Notes: generated by a model from the letters alone, not told the origin. Shown: positions 1 through 8,940, numbered from the stretch's first letter. The stretch: 64,000 nucleotides of DNA from Pseudomonadota bacterium (GCA_023404675.1 JAEYAW010000030.1:62001-126000), one strand, 5' to 3'. A program made the numbers and translations.

Positions 1-188
1 TACGCCCCTTCCACTCGTTCACTTGTTGAACCTGAAGATGCACCACACATCATAAATCTAATTATCTGATAGATATGGATTTTGTTGAAAACATCCGCTT
101 ACCGAAACACCTTTCGATTCGCCGTAAGTGAAGAAAGTGTCTCTGCCAGTCATGCAATCTTTACGTAGCTGCATCGCAACAATGCCAG

Positions 189-216
189 TTTGCAATGCAC
201 AAATAGCATCTATATT
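189..216 (+). promoter_or_regulatory. candidate promoter and operator for the DUF1127 gene
   Basis: A TTTGCA hexamer at 189-194, a 16-base spacer and TATATT at 211-216 resemble a sigma-70 promoter 54 bases ahead of the DUF1127 start. The -35 lies in a 15-bp interrupted palindrome (TTTG-N7-CAAA, 189-203). Its T-N11-A geometry is the kind bound by LysR-type regulators, but no such regulator gene is inside the window. The rest of 1-269 is AT-rich leader with no gene that I can support. Confidence 0.35.
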
Positions 217-269
217 CATTTTCGGAAGGCGAAGCTGAAAAGCTGAATCGCCTGAGAAGGAGAAGAACC

Positions 270-422
270 ATGCTGCTGTCAGTGATCCGGATGATCCGGG
301 CTTTCAGGGACTATCAGCGCAACCTCGCCGAGCTGTCCCAGCTCAGCGATCGCGAGCTTGCCGACATCGGCCTCGACCGGTCGGACATTCCGCGCGTTGC
401 GGCGGGTGCCTATAACGGCTGA
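270..422 (+). CDS. DUF1127 family small protein (YjiS-like)
   Basis: This 50-residue protein is strongly basic in its N-terminal half, then carries the hallmark LSDRELADIGLDRSDI stretch of DUF1127 at residues 25-40. Members are usually 45-75 residues and occur in many copies in Rhizobiales. Some bind RNA and influence carbon, phosphate or biofilm physiology, but no function can be assigned to this copy. The start is set by the GAGAAGGAGAAG purine tract just upstream. A GC-rich hairpin follows the stop, so it looks monocistronic. Confidence 0.85.
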   Translation: MLLSVIRMIRAFRDYQRNLAELSQLSDRELADIGLDRSDIPRVAAGAYNG

Positions 423-450
423 TCGAACTGGCCGTTGATTGATACGGATG

Positions 451-470
451 ACGCCCGCTCGCGCGGGCGT
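451..470 (+). terminator. hairpin after the DUF1127 gene
   Basis: A perfect 8-bp stem (ACGCCCGC / GCGGGCGT) with a TCGC loop starts 28 bases after the DUF1127 stop. The following TGTCGTCT is only weakly T-rich, so termination may be inefficient. Confidence 0.5.
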
Positions 471-552
471 TGTCGTCTGTGCGGCGATAAGCCTTCGCTG
501 TGCTCTCCCGGCGCGTTGCAACGATACCAGCCGGGCTTTAGATGTGGGCCTC

Positions 553-1977
553 ATGACAGACCCGCATTGCACTCCCGTCCATGTCGTCGGCGCCGGACTT
601 GCCGGCTCGGAAGCTGCCTGGCAGATCGCGCGGCGAGGACTGCCTGTCGTGCTGCACGAGATGCGCCCGCACCGGACCACCGAGGCCCACCGCACCGACG
701 GACCCGCCGAACTGGTCTGCTCCAATTCCTTCCGCTCGGATGACGCCGCCACCAACGCCGTGGGCCTTCTGCACGAGGAGATGCGGCGGGCCGGCTCGCT
801 GATCATGTCCGCGGCCGACGCCAACAAGGTGCCGGCAGGCGGCGCTCTGGCGGTGGACCGCGACGGATTTTCATCAACCGTCAGCGCAGCACTGACATCG
901 CATCCGCTAATCACCATCGAACGAGGCGAGATCGGCGCGCTTCCGCCCGCCGAATGGCGTCAGGTGGTGATTGCCACCGGCCCGCTGACATCGGCACCGC
1001 TGGCGGAGGCTCTTCGCGGACTCACCGGCGAGGACAGCCTCGCCTTCTTCGACGCCATCGCGCCGATCGTCCATCGCGACTCGATCGATATGTCGATCGC
1101 GTGGTTTCAATCGCGCTACGACAAGGTCGGTCCCGACGGCAACGGAGCGGACTACATCAACTGCCCGATGACGCGGGAGCAGTACGAGGCCTTTGTCGCG
1201 GCGCTGATCGCGGGCGAGAAGACATCGTTCAAGGACTGGGAAACAACGCCCTATTTCGACGGCTGCCTGCCCATCGAAGTAATGGCCGAGCGCGGCCCAG
1301 AGACCTTGCGGCACGGCCCGATGAAACCTGTCGGCCTGACCAATCCGCGCGACCCGACTGTCAAGCCTTACGCGATCGTCCAGCTGCGTCAGGACAACAA
1401 GCTCGGCACGCTCTACAACATCGTCGGTTTCCAGACCAAGCTGAAGCACGGCGAGCAGACCCGCATCTTCCGGATGATTCCCGGCTTGCAGGCTGCCGAG
1501 TTCGCGCGCCTCGGCGGGCTGCATCGCAACACCTTCCTGAACTCGCCGAATCTGCTCGATCCGACACTTCGCCTGCACGCGCAGCCACGCCTGCGGTTCG
1601 CCGGGCAGATGACCGGCTGCGAGGGCTATGTTGAATCGGCGGCGGTCGGTCTGATGGCCGGTCTGTTCACCGCCGCGGACGCACGCGGCGAAGCGATGAC
1701 GCCGCCCCCGCCGACCACGGCGATGGGTGCGCTGCTCGGCCACATCACCGGCGGCCACATCGAAACCATCGATGCCGGGCCGCGTTCGTTCCAGCCGATG
1801 AACATCAATTTCGGCCTGTTCCCGCCCCTCGCCGTCTCCCCGACGCGGCGGGCGGACGGCACGCGCCTCAAGGGCCCGGAAAAATCCGTCGCGCGCAAAC
1901 AGGCCCTCAGCGCGAGAGCGCTGCACGATTTCGATCAGTGGATCGCCGCGATTGCGAGATTGCCGACGGCAGCCTGA
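553..1977 (+). CDS. trmFO: methylenetetrahydrofolate--tRNA-(uracil-5-)-methyltransferase TrmFO
   Basis: TrmFO is a flavoprotein that makes ribothymidine at position 54 of the tRNA T-loop, using 5,10-methylenetetrahydrofolate as carbon donor and FAD/NAD(P)H as reductant. The 474-residue product has an N-terminal FAD-binding glycine motif (GAGLAG, residues 13-18), then the family stretches VLHEMRP, LVCSNSFRSD and, near the C-terminus, FAGQMTGCEGYVESAA and NINFGLFPP. The frame is open further upstream, but homology begins at the ATG at 553, which gives the usual length. It converges on the next gene with only 7 bases between stop codons. Confidence 0.95.
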   Translation: MTDPHCTPVHVVGAGLAGSEAAWQIARRGLPVVLHEMRPHRTTEAHRTDGPAELVCSNSFRSDDAATNAVGLLHEEMRRAGSLIMSAADANKVPAGGALAVDRDGFSSTVSAALTSHPLITIERGEIGALPPAEWRQVVIATGPLTSAPLAEALRGLTGEDSLAFFDAIAPIVHRDSIDMSIAWFQSRYDKVGPDGNGADYINCPMTREQYEAFVAALIAGEKTSFKDWETTPYFDGCLPIEVMAERGPETLRHGPMKPVGLTNPRDPTVKPYAIVQLRQDNKLGTLYNIVGFQTKLKHGEQTRIFRMIPGLQAAEFARLGGLHRNTFLNSPNLLDPTLRLHAQPRLRFAGQMTGCEGYVESAAVGLMAGLFTAADARGEAMTPPPPTTAMGALLGHITGGHIETIDAGPRSFQPMNINFGLFPPLAVSPTRRADGTRLKGPEKSVARKQALSARALHDFDQWIAAIARLPTAA

Positions 1978-1984
1978 GAGAAAT

Positions 1985-2806
1985 CTATCCGCGCGACGCG
2001 CGCCACAGCGTCCAGAGGACTTTCAGACGCGACAGCGACGCGCGCGAAAACGGATGGGCCGTATCGATCCGATCGAGACGCGGCTTGATGAGAGCCAGCG
2101 GCAGGAAGGCGACGCGCGTCTCGCGCGGCAGATTCGCGATGTGCCCCTGCGCGGCCGTGAGGTGGGCACGGGCCATCTCGCGCAGATCGTCCAGAACCTT
2201 TCGCAGTTCTTCGCTGGCCTGGCCGGACAGCACCATGTCCAGATCGGCTCCGTGACGTCGCAGTACATCGGCCGGCAGAAAGCATTGTCCGCGCGAGGCA
2301 TGGAGCGGCAGCAATTCCAGCACCCAGGCGAGGCCGCTGGCGAGCGCCGCCCTGCGCACGGCCTCGCTGGACGCCCCCTCGGCCGCGAGCGAGAACAGCA
2401 CGCCCTCGGCCGCCTCCAGATAGGCTTCGAGCGCCGCCATTCCGGACATCGGATCGTCGTAGAGATCGAAGCGGTGGGCATCGACGATCCGCGTCAGCGC
2501 TTCGACCGGCCAGCCGCACGCGGCCTTCGCGCGCAGCAACTCCGCCGCAACGGGATTGCCCTGCGCTGCGCCATGCTCGGTCCCGCCCAGCAGATCGCCC
2601 CACCACTGCAACCGGATTTCGCCGGCCAGCGGCTGGGTGACGTGATCGCGCACGCCGGCGACCTCGATGTTGAAGGCATGGAGCGCCAGCAAGGCGCGCC
2701 GCCGCTCCGGCCCGACGAACAGGGTGCTGGCGTAGCGCGGGAAGTCATGGCTGCGGACGAGCGCGGCACAATGCGCGGCGTTCCCGTCGTCACGCGCCTC
2801 CGTCAT
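1985..2806 (-). CDS. squalene/phytoene-synthase-like protein, NDUFAF6 homologue
   Basis: This 273-residue protein has the squalene/phytoene synthase fold signature, but the first Asp-rich substrate motif is replaced by AFNIEVAGVRDHV. That stretch closely matches the equivalent region of human NDUFAF6, a mitochondrial complex I assembly factor. GEIRLQWWGDLLGG follows, and FLPADVLRRHG near residue 200. Loss of the usual DxxxD argues against prenyl synthase activity. Its ATG overlaps the stop of the Mth938 gene in an ATGA arrangement, so the two are translationally coupled at the end of the yajC-secD-secF transcription unit. A role in respiratory complex biogenesis is inferred from the human homologue. 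Confidence 0.8.
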   Translation of the reverse strand: MTEARDDGNAAHCAALVRSHDFPRYASTLFVGPERRRALLALHAFNIEVAGVRDHVTQPLAGEIRLQWWGDLLGGTEHGAAQGNPVAAELLRAKAACGWPVEALTRIVDAHRFDLYDDPMSGMAALEAYLEAAEGVLFSLAAEGASSEAVRRAALASGLAWVLELLPLHASRGQCFLPADVLRRHGADLDMVLSGQASEELRKVLDDLREMARAHLTAAQGHIANLPRETRVAFLPLALIKPRLDRIDTAHPFSRASLSRLKVLWTLWRASRG

Positions 2807-3183
2807 GGCACGGCGATAAGGGCGGCTGCCACCCGTCGCCGCTCGGCGACCATTACGTTGTAAGTGCGGATCGCGGGTCCGGTCATCATGGTATCCAGCG
2901 AGATCCCGTTGGCGCGGCACAGTTCGCGCAGGTGTTGCGGCGCAATCCAGACGACGGTTCCGGTGCCGATCAGCAGGGTGTCGATCCGCGCGGCTTCAGT
3001 GAACACCCGCTTCAGCGAATACTCGTCGATCTGGCGCGGATCGCTCACCTCCCACGCCCGCATGCTGTCCGGCAGGCACAGCAGCGAGCCACGGTGCGAC
3101 ATGTCGGCGAAGCGGAATCCGCCGTTTCCATAGGCGTCGATCGCGGCCGCGCGCGGCAGATGCGGATCGTCGGCCGACGCCAC
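2803..3183 (-). CDS. Mth938-like domain protein (DUF498), NDUFAF3 homologue
   Basis: The 126-residue protein is a single Mth938-like domain. Visible family features are YGNGGFRFADMSHRGSLL at residues 18-35, the central TLLIGTG strand-turn, and NVMVAERRRVAAALIAVP at the C-terminus. Human NDUFAF3 (C3orf60) belongs to this family and is needed for complex I assembly. A GTG start at 3183, with TAAGG upstream, lies 10 bases after the secF stop. The gene ends in a 4-base overlap with the NDUFAF6-like gene. In bacteria the molecular function is unknown; linkage to secDF suggests membrane-protein insertion or assembly. Confidence 0.85.
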   Translation of the reverse strand: MASADDPHLPRAAAIDAYGNGGFRFADMSHRGSLLCLPDSMRAWEVSDPRQIDEYSLKRVFTEAARIDTLLIGTGTVVWIAPQHLRELCRANGISLDTMMTGPAIRTYNVMVAERRRVAAALIAVP

Positions 3184-3193
3184 CGGAGCGACC

Positions 3194-4201
3194 TTACGCC
3201 TTTTTCTTCGGCTCGTCGCCCGCGTCTCCCCGCGTCGCGCCGACGCCCAGATAAATCAGGATCGGGGCCGCGATGAAAATCGAGGTATAGGTGCCCACCA
3301 GCACCACGCCGAACATCATCGTCGCCGTAAAGCTGTGGATGGCGTTGCCGCCGAACAGCAGCAGCGCGAGCAGCGCCAGCGTCACCGTGACGTGGGTGAT
3401 GATCGAGCGCGACAGCGTCGAGTTGACCGATTCGTTGAGAACGTCCGGCATCGGCATTTTCTTGTACTTGCGCAGAATTTCACGGATGCGGTCGTAGATG
3501 ACCACCGTGTCGTTGAGCGAATAGCCGAGAATGGTCAGCAGCGCGGCGATACTGGTCAGGTCGAAATCGATCTGAAAGATCGACATGAACCCGATCGTCA
3601 GAACGATATCGTGGACGTTGGCGATCATCGCGCCCAGCGCGAACTGCCATTCGAACCGGAACCAGAGATAAATCAGAATGCCGAGAATGGCGAGCAGCAG
3701 GCCGAGCATCCCATAGGCGAGCAGTTCGCCCGAGACGCGCGGACCGACCACCTCGACCCGGCGGTACTCGACGCTGTCGCCGAGCGCCTGACGCACCTTC
3801 TGCACGGCCTCCTGCTGCGCGGCATCGCCGCCCGGCTGTTCGGCAATACGGATAAGAACATCCGACGGTCCGCCGAACTGTTGAAGTTGCACTTCGCCAA
3901 GATCAAGAGCGCTCAGTGTCGTGCGCATGGTCGCGATGTCGGCCGGGCCAGCCTTCTGCTGCACTTCCAGCAGCGTGCCGCCACGGAAGTCGATGCCGAA
4001 ATTCAGCCCGTGAGTGAAGAACAGGACGATGGCCGCGATCGACAGCAGTGCGGAGATTGGAAAGCTGATGCGCCGGAAGCGCATGAAGTCGAACCTGGTG
4101 ACGTCCGGCACCAGCCTCAACGCCGGCAGCCAGCCGAAGATGCTCACCACCGTGAGCACCGCAATCAGGACGCCGAGTCCGATAAGAATCCAGTGTGTCA
4201 A
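3194..4201 (-). CDS. secF: protein translocase subunit SecF
   Basis: SecF pairs with SecD to form the proton-driven accessory complex that pulls exported proteins away from SecYEG on the periplasmic side. The 335-residue product shows the conserved NFGIDFRGG at residues 67-75, a periplasmic domain, and the ILGYSLNDTVVIYDRIRE signature between transmembrane helices. An additional hydrophobic segment (about residues 4-23) precedes the canonical first helix. It is retained because the start with MTHW is the only well-placed one after secD. secD ends 16 bases upstream. Confidence 0.95.
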   Translation of the reverse strand: MTHWILIGLGVLIAVLTVVSIFGWLPALRLVPDVTRFDFMRFRRISFPISALLSIAAIVLFFTHGLNFGIDFRGGTLLEVQQKAGPADIATMRTTLSALDLGEVQLQQFGGPSDVLIRIAEQPGGDAAQQEAVQKVRQALGDSVEYRRVEVVGPRVSGELLAYGMLGLLLAILGILIYLWFRFEWQFALGAMIANVHDIVLTIGFMSIFQIDFDLTSIAALLTILGYSLNDTVVIYDRIREILRKYKKMPMPDVLNESVNSTLSRSIITHVTVTLALLALLLFGGNAIHSFTATMMFGVVLVGTYTSIFIAAPILIYLGVGATRGDAGDEPKKKA

Positions 4202-4217
4202 GGAAAGCCCCGTCGTC

Positions 4218-5816
4218 TCAGATCGGCACTGACTGCGGCCGTTTCCAGCGCACCCACCACGATACGATCAGCCGCGTCAGCGTAAAGGCGGTGAAAACCG
4301 TCGTGATGATGCCAATCCCGAAGGTTACGGCAAAACCGCGCACTGGGCCTGTGCCGATATAAAACAGCACCGCCGCTGCGATGAACGTTGTGATGTTGGA
4401 ATCGAGGATCGTCGCGAGCGCCCGCTTGAAGCCCGCGTCGATGGCCTGGATCGCATTGCGGCCGCTTCGCAGTTCCTCGCGGATGCGCTCGTAGATCAGC
4501 ACGTTGGAGTCCACCGCGATGCCAACCGTCAGCACGATACCCGCGATGCCCGGCAGCGTCAGCGTGGCGTTCAGCAACGACAGCACACCGAAGATCATCG
4601 CGACGTTCACCGCGACGGCGATGTTGGCGATCACGCCGAACAGTCGGTAGGTCAGCAGCATGAAGATGATGACGAGAATCGAGCCGACATAGGCGGCGCG
4701 TTCGCCGGCCTGGATCGAGTCCTGACCAAGGCCGGGACCGACTGTGCGCTCCTCGACGATGGTCAGCGGCGCCGGCAGCGCGCCGGCGCGCAGCAGGATC
4801 GCCAGATCGTTGGCGCCCTGCACCGTGAAACTCCCGGAAATCTGCCCGGAGCCGCCGGTGATCGGCTCGCGGATGACGGGCGCGGAGATCACCTCGTTGT
4901 CGAGAACAATGGCGAAGGGCTGGCCGACATTCTCGGTCGTCGCCTGCGCGAACTTGCGGGCGCCGGAGGTGTTGAAGCGGAACGTCACGATCGGCTCGCC
5001 GGTGCGCTGGTCGAAGCCCGGCTGGGCATCGGTCAGATCCGCGCCGGAGACCAGCACCTGCTTCTTGATCAGATACGGCACCTTCGGCGAGGAGGCGCTC
5101 ATCAGGAGCTCATCCTCCGGCGGCACCCGCCCCTGCGCCGCCTGCTCAGGCGGCACGGACGAATCGACCATGCGGAAATCGAGCTTGGCGGTCTTGCCCA
5201 GCAGTTCCTTCAGGCGGGTCGGGTCCTGCAGGCCCGGCACCTGAACGAGGATGCGATCCAGCCCCTGACGCTGGATCAGCGGCTCGACCGTGCCGAGTTC
5301 GTTGACGCGGCGCTCCACGATCTGGATAGACTGCTCGACCGACTGGCGGATCCGCTCGTTGATGGCGGCCTGCGGCACGCTCAGGCGGATCAGTCCGCCG
5401 CCCGCGTCGCTGACCTCGACGGTCCGCTGGCCGGACGATCCGAGAATGCCGCCGAGCGGCTGCGAGAGTTCACGCAGCTTGGTCAGCGCGGCCGACAGAT
5501 CGGTGTCCTTGACCCGGACCTCGACCACGTCGTTGCGCACGTTCAGGCCGGTGTATCCGATCTTGGCGTCGCGCAGGGTGCGGCGCACGTCGTCGCGCAC
5601 CTGATCGAGCTTGTCCTTGCGAACCGAGTTCGAATCCACTTCCAGCAGGATGTGCGACCCGCCCTGGAGATCGAGGCCGAGCACGATATGGCGCTGGGCC
5701 CAGGCGGGCCAGGTCTTCACCGTCGATTCGGGGAAGAAGTTCGGAACAGCGAACAGGCAGACGATCAACGCCGTCAGCACGGTTGCGAGCGCCTTCCACG
5801 GCGTGAAGTACAACAT
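4218..5816 (-). CDS. secD: protein translocase subunit SecD
   Basis: SecD is an RND-fold inner-membrane protein with a large periplasmic P1 domain. The 532-residue product starts with a membrane helix, then GLDLQGGSHILLEVD from residue 47. It ends with five predicted helices containing TVGIAVDSNVLIYERIREE, the conserved segment for proton coupling. Length and domain layout are standard. It lies between yajC (47 bases upstream) and secF. Confidence 0.96.
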   Translation of the reverse strand: MLYFTPWKALATVLTALIVCLFAVPNFFPESTVKTWPAWAQRHIVLGLDLQGGSHILLEVDSNSVRKDKLDQVRDDVRRTLRDAKIGYTGLNVRNDVVEVRVKDTDLSAALTKLRELSQPLGGILGSSGQRTVEVSDAGGGLIRLSVPQAAINERIRQSVEQSIQIVERRVNELGTVEPLIQRQGLDRILVQVPGLQDPTRLKELLGKTAKLDFRMVDSSVPPEQAAQGRVPPEDELLMSASSPKVPYLIKKQVLVSGADLTDAQPGFDQRTGEPIVTFRFNTSGARKFAQATTENVGQPFAIVLDNEVISAPVIREPITGGSGQISGSFTVQGANDLAILLRAGALPAPLTIVEERTVGPGLGQDSIQAGERAAYVGSILVIIFMLLTYRLFGVIANIAVAVNVAMIFGVLSLLNATLTLPGIAGIVLTVGIAVDSNVLIYERIREELRSGRNAIQAIDAGFKRALATILDSNITTFIAAAVLFYIGTGPVRGFAVTFGIGIITTVFTAFTLTRLIVSWWVRWKRPQSVPI

Positions 5817-5863
5817 CTCGTAGACCTGTCAGATCGGAAAAGGCGGCCGGCGGCGCGTCAGCA

Positions 5864-6241
5864 TCAGCTCGCGGCCGCCTCGTCCTTATCCTTGTCCTTG
5901 CCTGTCTCGGCTTTTTCCTTGGCGGGTTCGCCCTTGGTCCGCACGCCGGAGATCATCTGGCGCATCTGGCGAACGCGAACGCCGTCGGCAATCTCGAACT
6001 CCACCTGATCGTCATCGACCACCTTGGTCACCTTGCCGACCAGACCGCCGCTCGTCACGATGGTGTCGCCGCGCCGCACGTTCTTCACCATGTCGGCGTG
6101 CTCGCGCACCTTCTTCTGCTGCGGCCGGAGGATCAGGAAGTACATGATCACGAAGATCAGGACGAACGGCAGCAGCGACATCAACATGCTGCTGGTGTCG
6201 CCCCCGGCGGCCGCCTGGGCGTAGGCAGGAGTAATCAGCAT
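5864..6241 (-). CDS. yajC: preprotein translocase subunit YajC
   Basis: YajC is a single-pass membrane protein of the holotranslocon, associated with SecDF and YidC. The 125-residue product has a transmembrane segment at about residues 20-40 ending in YFLILRPQQKK, the family hallmark. The soluble domain contains GDTIVTSGGLVGKV, and the tail is Lys/Glu/Asp-rich. It is the first gene of the leftward unit yajC-secD-secF-Mth938-NDUFAF6-like, so the promoter should lie in 6242-6409. That 168-base gap is shared with the divergent DUF815 gene. Confidence 0.95.
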   Translation of the reverse strand: MLITPAYAQAAAGGDTSSMLMSLLPFVLIFVIMYFLILRPQQKKVREHADMVKNVRRGDTIVTSGGLVGKVTKVVDDDQVEFEIADGVRVRQMRQMISGVRTKGEPAKEKAETGKDKDKDEAAAS

Positions 6242-6409
6242 TCGGACGATCCTTCAGGCCGCGATCCGGTTGCGGCGGGCCTAGTCTGGGTCAAATTCGC
6301 GCGGACTATAGCGGCCAGCGCCCCAATTGCAACGCCGCCCCGCCGCGCCAGACTGCCGCTTGCAGCCCTTGTCCCCGCTCGCTAAGGGTGCGCCGCAAGG
6401 AACGCTCAC

Positions 6410-7393
6410 ATGCCCAAGAATAGTCAGAAGAATAGTCCGAAAAAAGGCCGCCCGGCGCGCGCGAAAGCCGCAAGGGTCTCAACCCGCCCGGCCGCGGCAA
6501 AACGCCCCTCACCGCCCCCGTCGCCTGATGTGAACGAGCGGATCGCCCGGGCGCTCGAATCCATCGCCGCCCACCTTGGAGCCTCCGCCGCGAAGCCCCC
6601 GGGACCAGAGATTTACGCCGCCGCCGATGCCTTCATCTGGAATCCGGAGGGGCGGCTCGTGCCGGTTCCGCGGGTCAACCGGGTCGAACTGATGCTGCTC
6701 AAGGGCGTCGACCGCATGCGCGACACCCTGATCGAGAACACCGAGCGTTTCGCGCGCGGCCTGCCCGCCAACAACGCCCTGTTGTGGGGTGCGCGCGGCA
6801 TGGGCAAGTCCTCTCTCGTCAAGGCGGGTCATGCCGCCGTGAACCGGCTCCCCGACATCGCCGGCCGGCTGAAGCTGATCGAGATTCATCGCGAGGATAT
6901 CGAGAGCCTGCCGGCGCTGATGGCGCTGCTGCGCGCATCCGACTGCCGCTTCATCGTGTTCTGCGACGACCTGTCGTTCGACGGCAACGATGCATCCTAC
7001 AAGTCACTGAAAGCCGTACTGGAAGGCGGCATCGAAGGGCGCCCCGACAACGTGATCCTCTACGCAACCTCGAACCGCCGCCATCTGCTGGCGCGCGAGA
7101 TGGTCGAGAACGAGCGCTCGACCGCGATCAATCCCGGCGAGGCCGTCGAGGAAAAGGTTTCGCTGTCCGATCGCTTCGGCCTGTGGCTCGGCTTCCATCG
7201 CTGCAGCCAGGACGAATACCTCGCCATGGTCCGGGGCTACTGCGAACATTTCGGCATCCGCATGGATTCCGAACAACTCGAACGCGAGGCTCTCGAATGG
7301 GCCACCACGCGCGGCTCGCGCTCGGGCCGCGTCGCCTGGCAGTTCGTTCAGGAGATCGCCGGCCGGCTTGGCGTCAGGCTTTCGGCCAACTGA
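6410..7393 (+). CDS. DUF815 family AAA-type ATPase
   Basis: The 327-residue cytosolic protein starts with a Lys/Arg/Pro-rich tail of about 40 residues, likely disordered. The P-loop domain has Walker A GARGMGKSS at 127-135, Walker B FIVFCDDLSF at 181-190, and the sensor-like YATSNRRHLL. This matches DUF815, a conserved AAA family with no settled function. The C-terminal half has the usual SDRFGLWLGFH stretch. It is divergent from yajC and ends in a hairpin terminator. Confidence 0.88.
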   Translation: MPKNSQKNSPKKGRPARAKAARVSTRPAAAKRPSPPPSPDVNERIARALESIAAHLGASAAKPPGPEIYAAADAFIWNPEGRLVPVPRVNRVELMLLKGVDRMRDTLIENTERFARGLPANNALLWGARGMGKSSLVKAGHAAVNRLPDIAGRLKLIEIHREDIESLPALMALLRASDCRFIVFCDDLSFDGNDASYKSLKAVLEGGIEGRPDNVILYATSNRRHLLAREMVENERSTAINPGEAVEEKVSLSDRFGLWLGFHRCSQDEYLAMVRGYCEHFGIRMDSEQLEREALEWATTRGSRSGRVAWQFVQEIAGRLGVRLSAN

Positions 7394-7408
7394 ACGCCGT
7401 CACACAAC

Positions 7409-7435
7409 AAAAAGCCGCCCGGAAGGGCGGCTTTT
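7409..7435. terminator. bidirectional intrinsic terminator
   Basis: AAAAAGCCGCCC, a GGAA turn and GGGCGGCTTTT form a stem of about 11 bp with an A-run on one side and a T-run on the other. It can serve both the DUF815 gene (+) and the NlpD-like gene (-), which converge here. Confidence 0.85.
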
Positions 7436-7455
7436 CTGCCGGGAAGCTGTCGGCG

Positions 7456-8940
7456 TCACGCTCCGTTGAGAAACTGGAGCGGATCGACGGGCGACGATCC
7501 CTTGCGGATCTCGAAGTGGAGCTGCGGTGACCCCACCTCGCCCGACTGGCCGGACTTGGCGATCACCTGACCACGCTTGATGGTCTCGCCACGCTTCACC
7601 AGCACCTCACTCGCGTGGGCATACGCGGTGACATAACCATTGGAATGCCGCACCAGCACGAGGTTGCCGTAACCCTTCAGCTCGTTGCCGGCATAGGCGA
7701 CCACGCCATCCTCGGCGGCCTTCACCGGCGTGCCTTCCGGCACGGCGACATTGATGCCGTCATTCTGCTTGCCATTGGTCTTGGCGCCATAGGCGGTAAT
7801 GACACGGCCGCGCACCGGCCAGCGGAACGAAGGCAGGCCTCCGGTCGCTTCCGCTGCCTTGACCGGCGTCGGTTCAGCTTCCGCCTCAGGCGGTGTCGAG
7901 GTGGCGCTGGCAAGCCGCGCCTTCTGCACCGGCCCGGCGGGTGCGGCCGCCACCGGCTGGGCCTGAGCGACGGCCACGGGAGCGGGAGCCGGCTGGGCGA
8001 CCGGCGCGGGCTGCGCAACCTGCGGCGCAGGGGCCGCCGCAGCCGTGCGGGTCTGCGCCGGAATCGTCACGCGCGAGCCGAGCCTCAGCGGCGTGGTCGG
8101 CGTCATGTTGTTGGCGCGCGCCAGATCGGCGACGCTGATCCGGTTGCGCCGCGCGATGCCGGCCAACGTATCGCCGCGATTAACCACGTGGACGCCCGCC
8201 GCGGCCGGAGCCGCCGCAACCGGCGCGGGGACCGGAGCCGCTGCGGGTGCCGGAGTCGCTCGCGCGGCGACTGCTGCCGGTGCCGGGATGATCAGTTGCT
8301 GGCCAGGCTGCAGCGCGCGCGGCCCCTTGTAGCCGTTGGCCTGCAGGATCGCGGCGGTCGACACGTTGTAACGGCGGGCCAGCACCTCAAGCGTATCGCT
8401 GGTGCCGACGATGATCTTCGTGCCCTGTGGCGCAGCGGGACGGGCCGCGACCGAGCGCGGCGCGGTCGATGCCGTCGTTTCGAGCGTCGGCTGCGCCGGC
8501 GGCGTGTAGGAGGCCATTCCGCGCCCGCCGCCCGACGTCACCGCCGGAGCCTGCGCCGACGGATACGACCTCGGCGCGGAAATCACCGGCGGCGGGGACG
8601 TGTATTGCGGCTGGGGCTGCTGATACTGCGGCTGCTGGTAGGACTGCTGCTGGTAGGACTGCTGCTGGTACGGCTGCGGCTGCTGATAATACGGCTGCTG
8701 CGGGGGAGCCTGATACTGGGGCAGCGGCCGGCTTTCGACATAGCCGGACGAGGCGCGCGGCGGTGGAGGCCGGACCGAACCGGTCGCCTCATTCTGGCCC
8801 GCGAAGGGATTTGAAAAAGAACTCTGGGACAGGCGGGTCTGCGTATCGGCGCTGCACCCAGCAAATCCAATGGAAACCAGCGCCAGCGCCGCAACCTGCG
8901 GAACGCGGCGCGAGCCGAATAGATGAAAGACCCCGGACAT
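7456..8940 (-). CDS. NlpD-like lipoprotein: two LysM domains plus degenerate M23 (LytM) domain
   Basis: The 494-residue precursor has a signal peptide with lipobox GFAGC (lipidated Cys29). A Gln/Pro/Tyr-rich linker follows (repeats of QQPYYQQ type, residues 75-115), then LysM domains at about 175-218 and 250-293, and a C-terminal M23 fold. Where active LytM enzymes have the zinc ligands HxxxD, this protein reads NDGIN, and the later HxH reads QLH. The same losses occur in E. coli NlpD, so it is more likely an activator of a peptidoglycan amidase at division than a peptidase. The neighbours pcm and surE match the surE-pcm-nlpD clustering of proteobacteria. Confidence 0.87.
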   Translation of the reverse strand: MSGVFHLFGSRRVPQVAALALVSIGFAGCSADTQTRLSQSSFSNPFAGQNEATGSVRPPPPRASSGYVESRPLPQYQAPPQQPYYQQPQPYQQQSYQQQSYQQPQYQQPQPQYTSPPPVISAPRSYPSAQAPAVTSGGGRGMASYTPPAQPTLETTASTAPRSVAARPAAPQGTKIIVGTSDTLEVLARRYNVSTAAILQANGYKGPRALQPGQQLIIPAPAAVAARATPAPAAAPVPAPVAAAPAAAGVHVVNRGDTLAGIARRNRISVADLARANNMTPTTPLRLGSRVTIPAQTRTAAAAPAPQVAQPAPVAQPAPAPVAVAQAQPVAAAPAGPVQKARLASATSTPPEAEAEPTPVKAAEATGGLPSFRWPVRGRVITAYGAKTNGKQNDGINVAVPEGTPVKAAEDGVVAYAGNELKGYGNLVLVRHSNGYVTAYAHASEVLVKRGETIKRGQVIAKSGQSGEVGSPQLHFEIRKGSSPVDPLQFLNGA

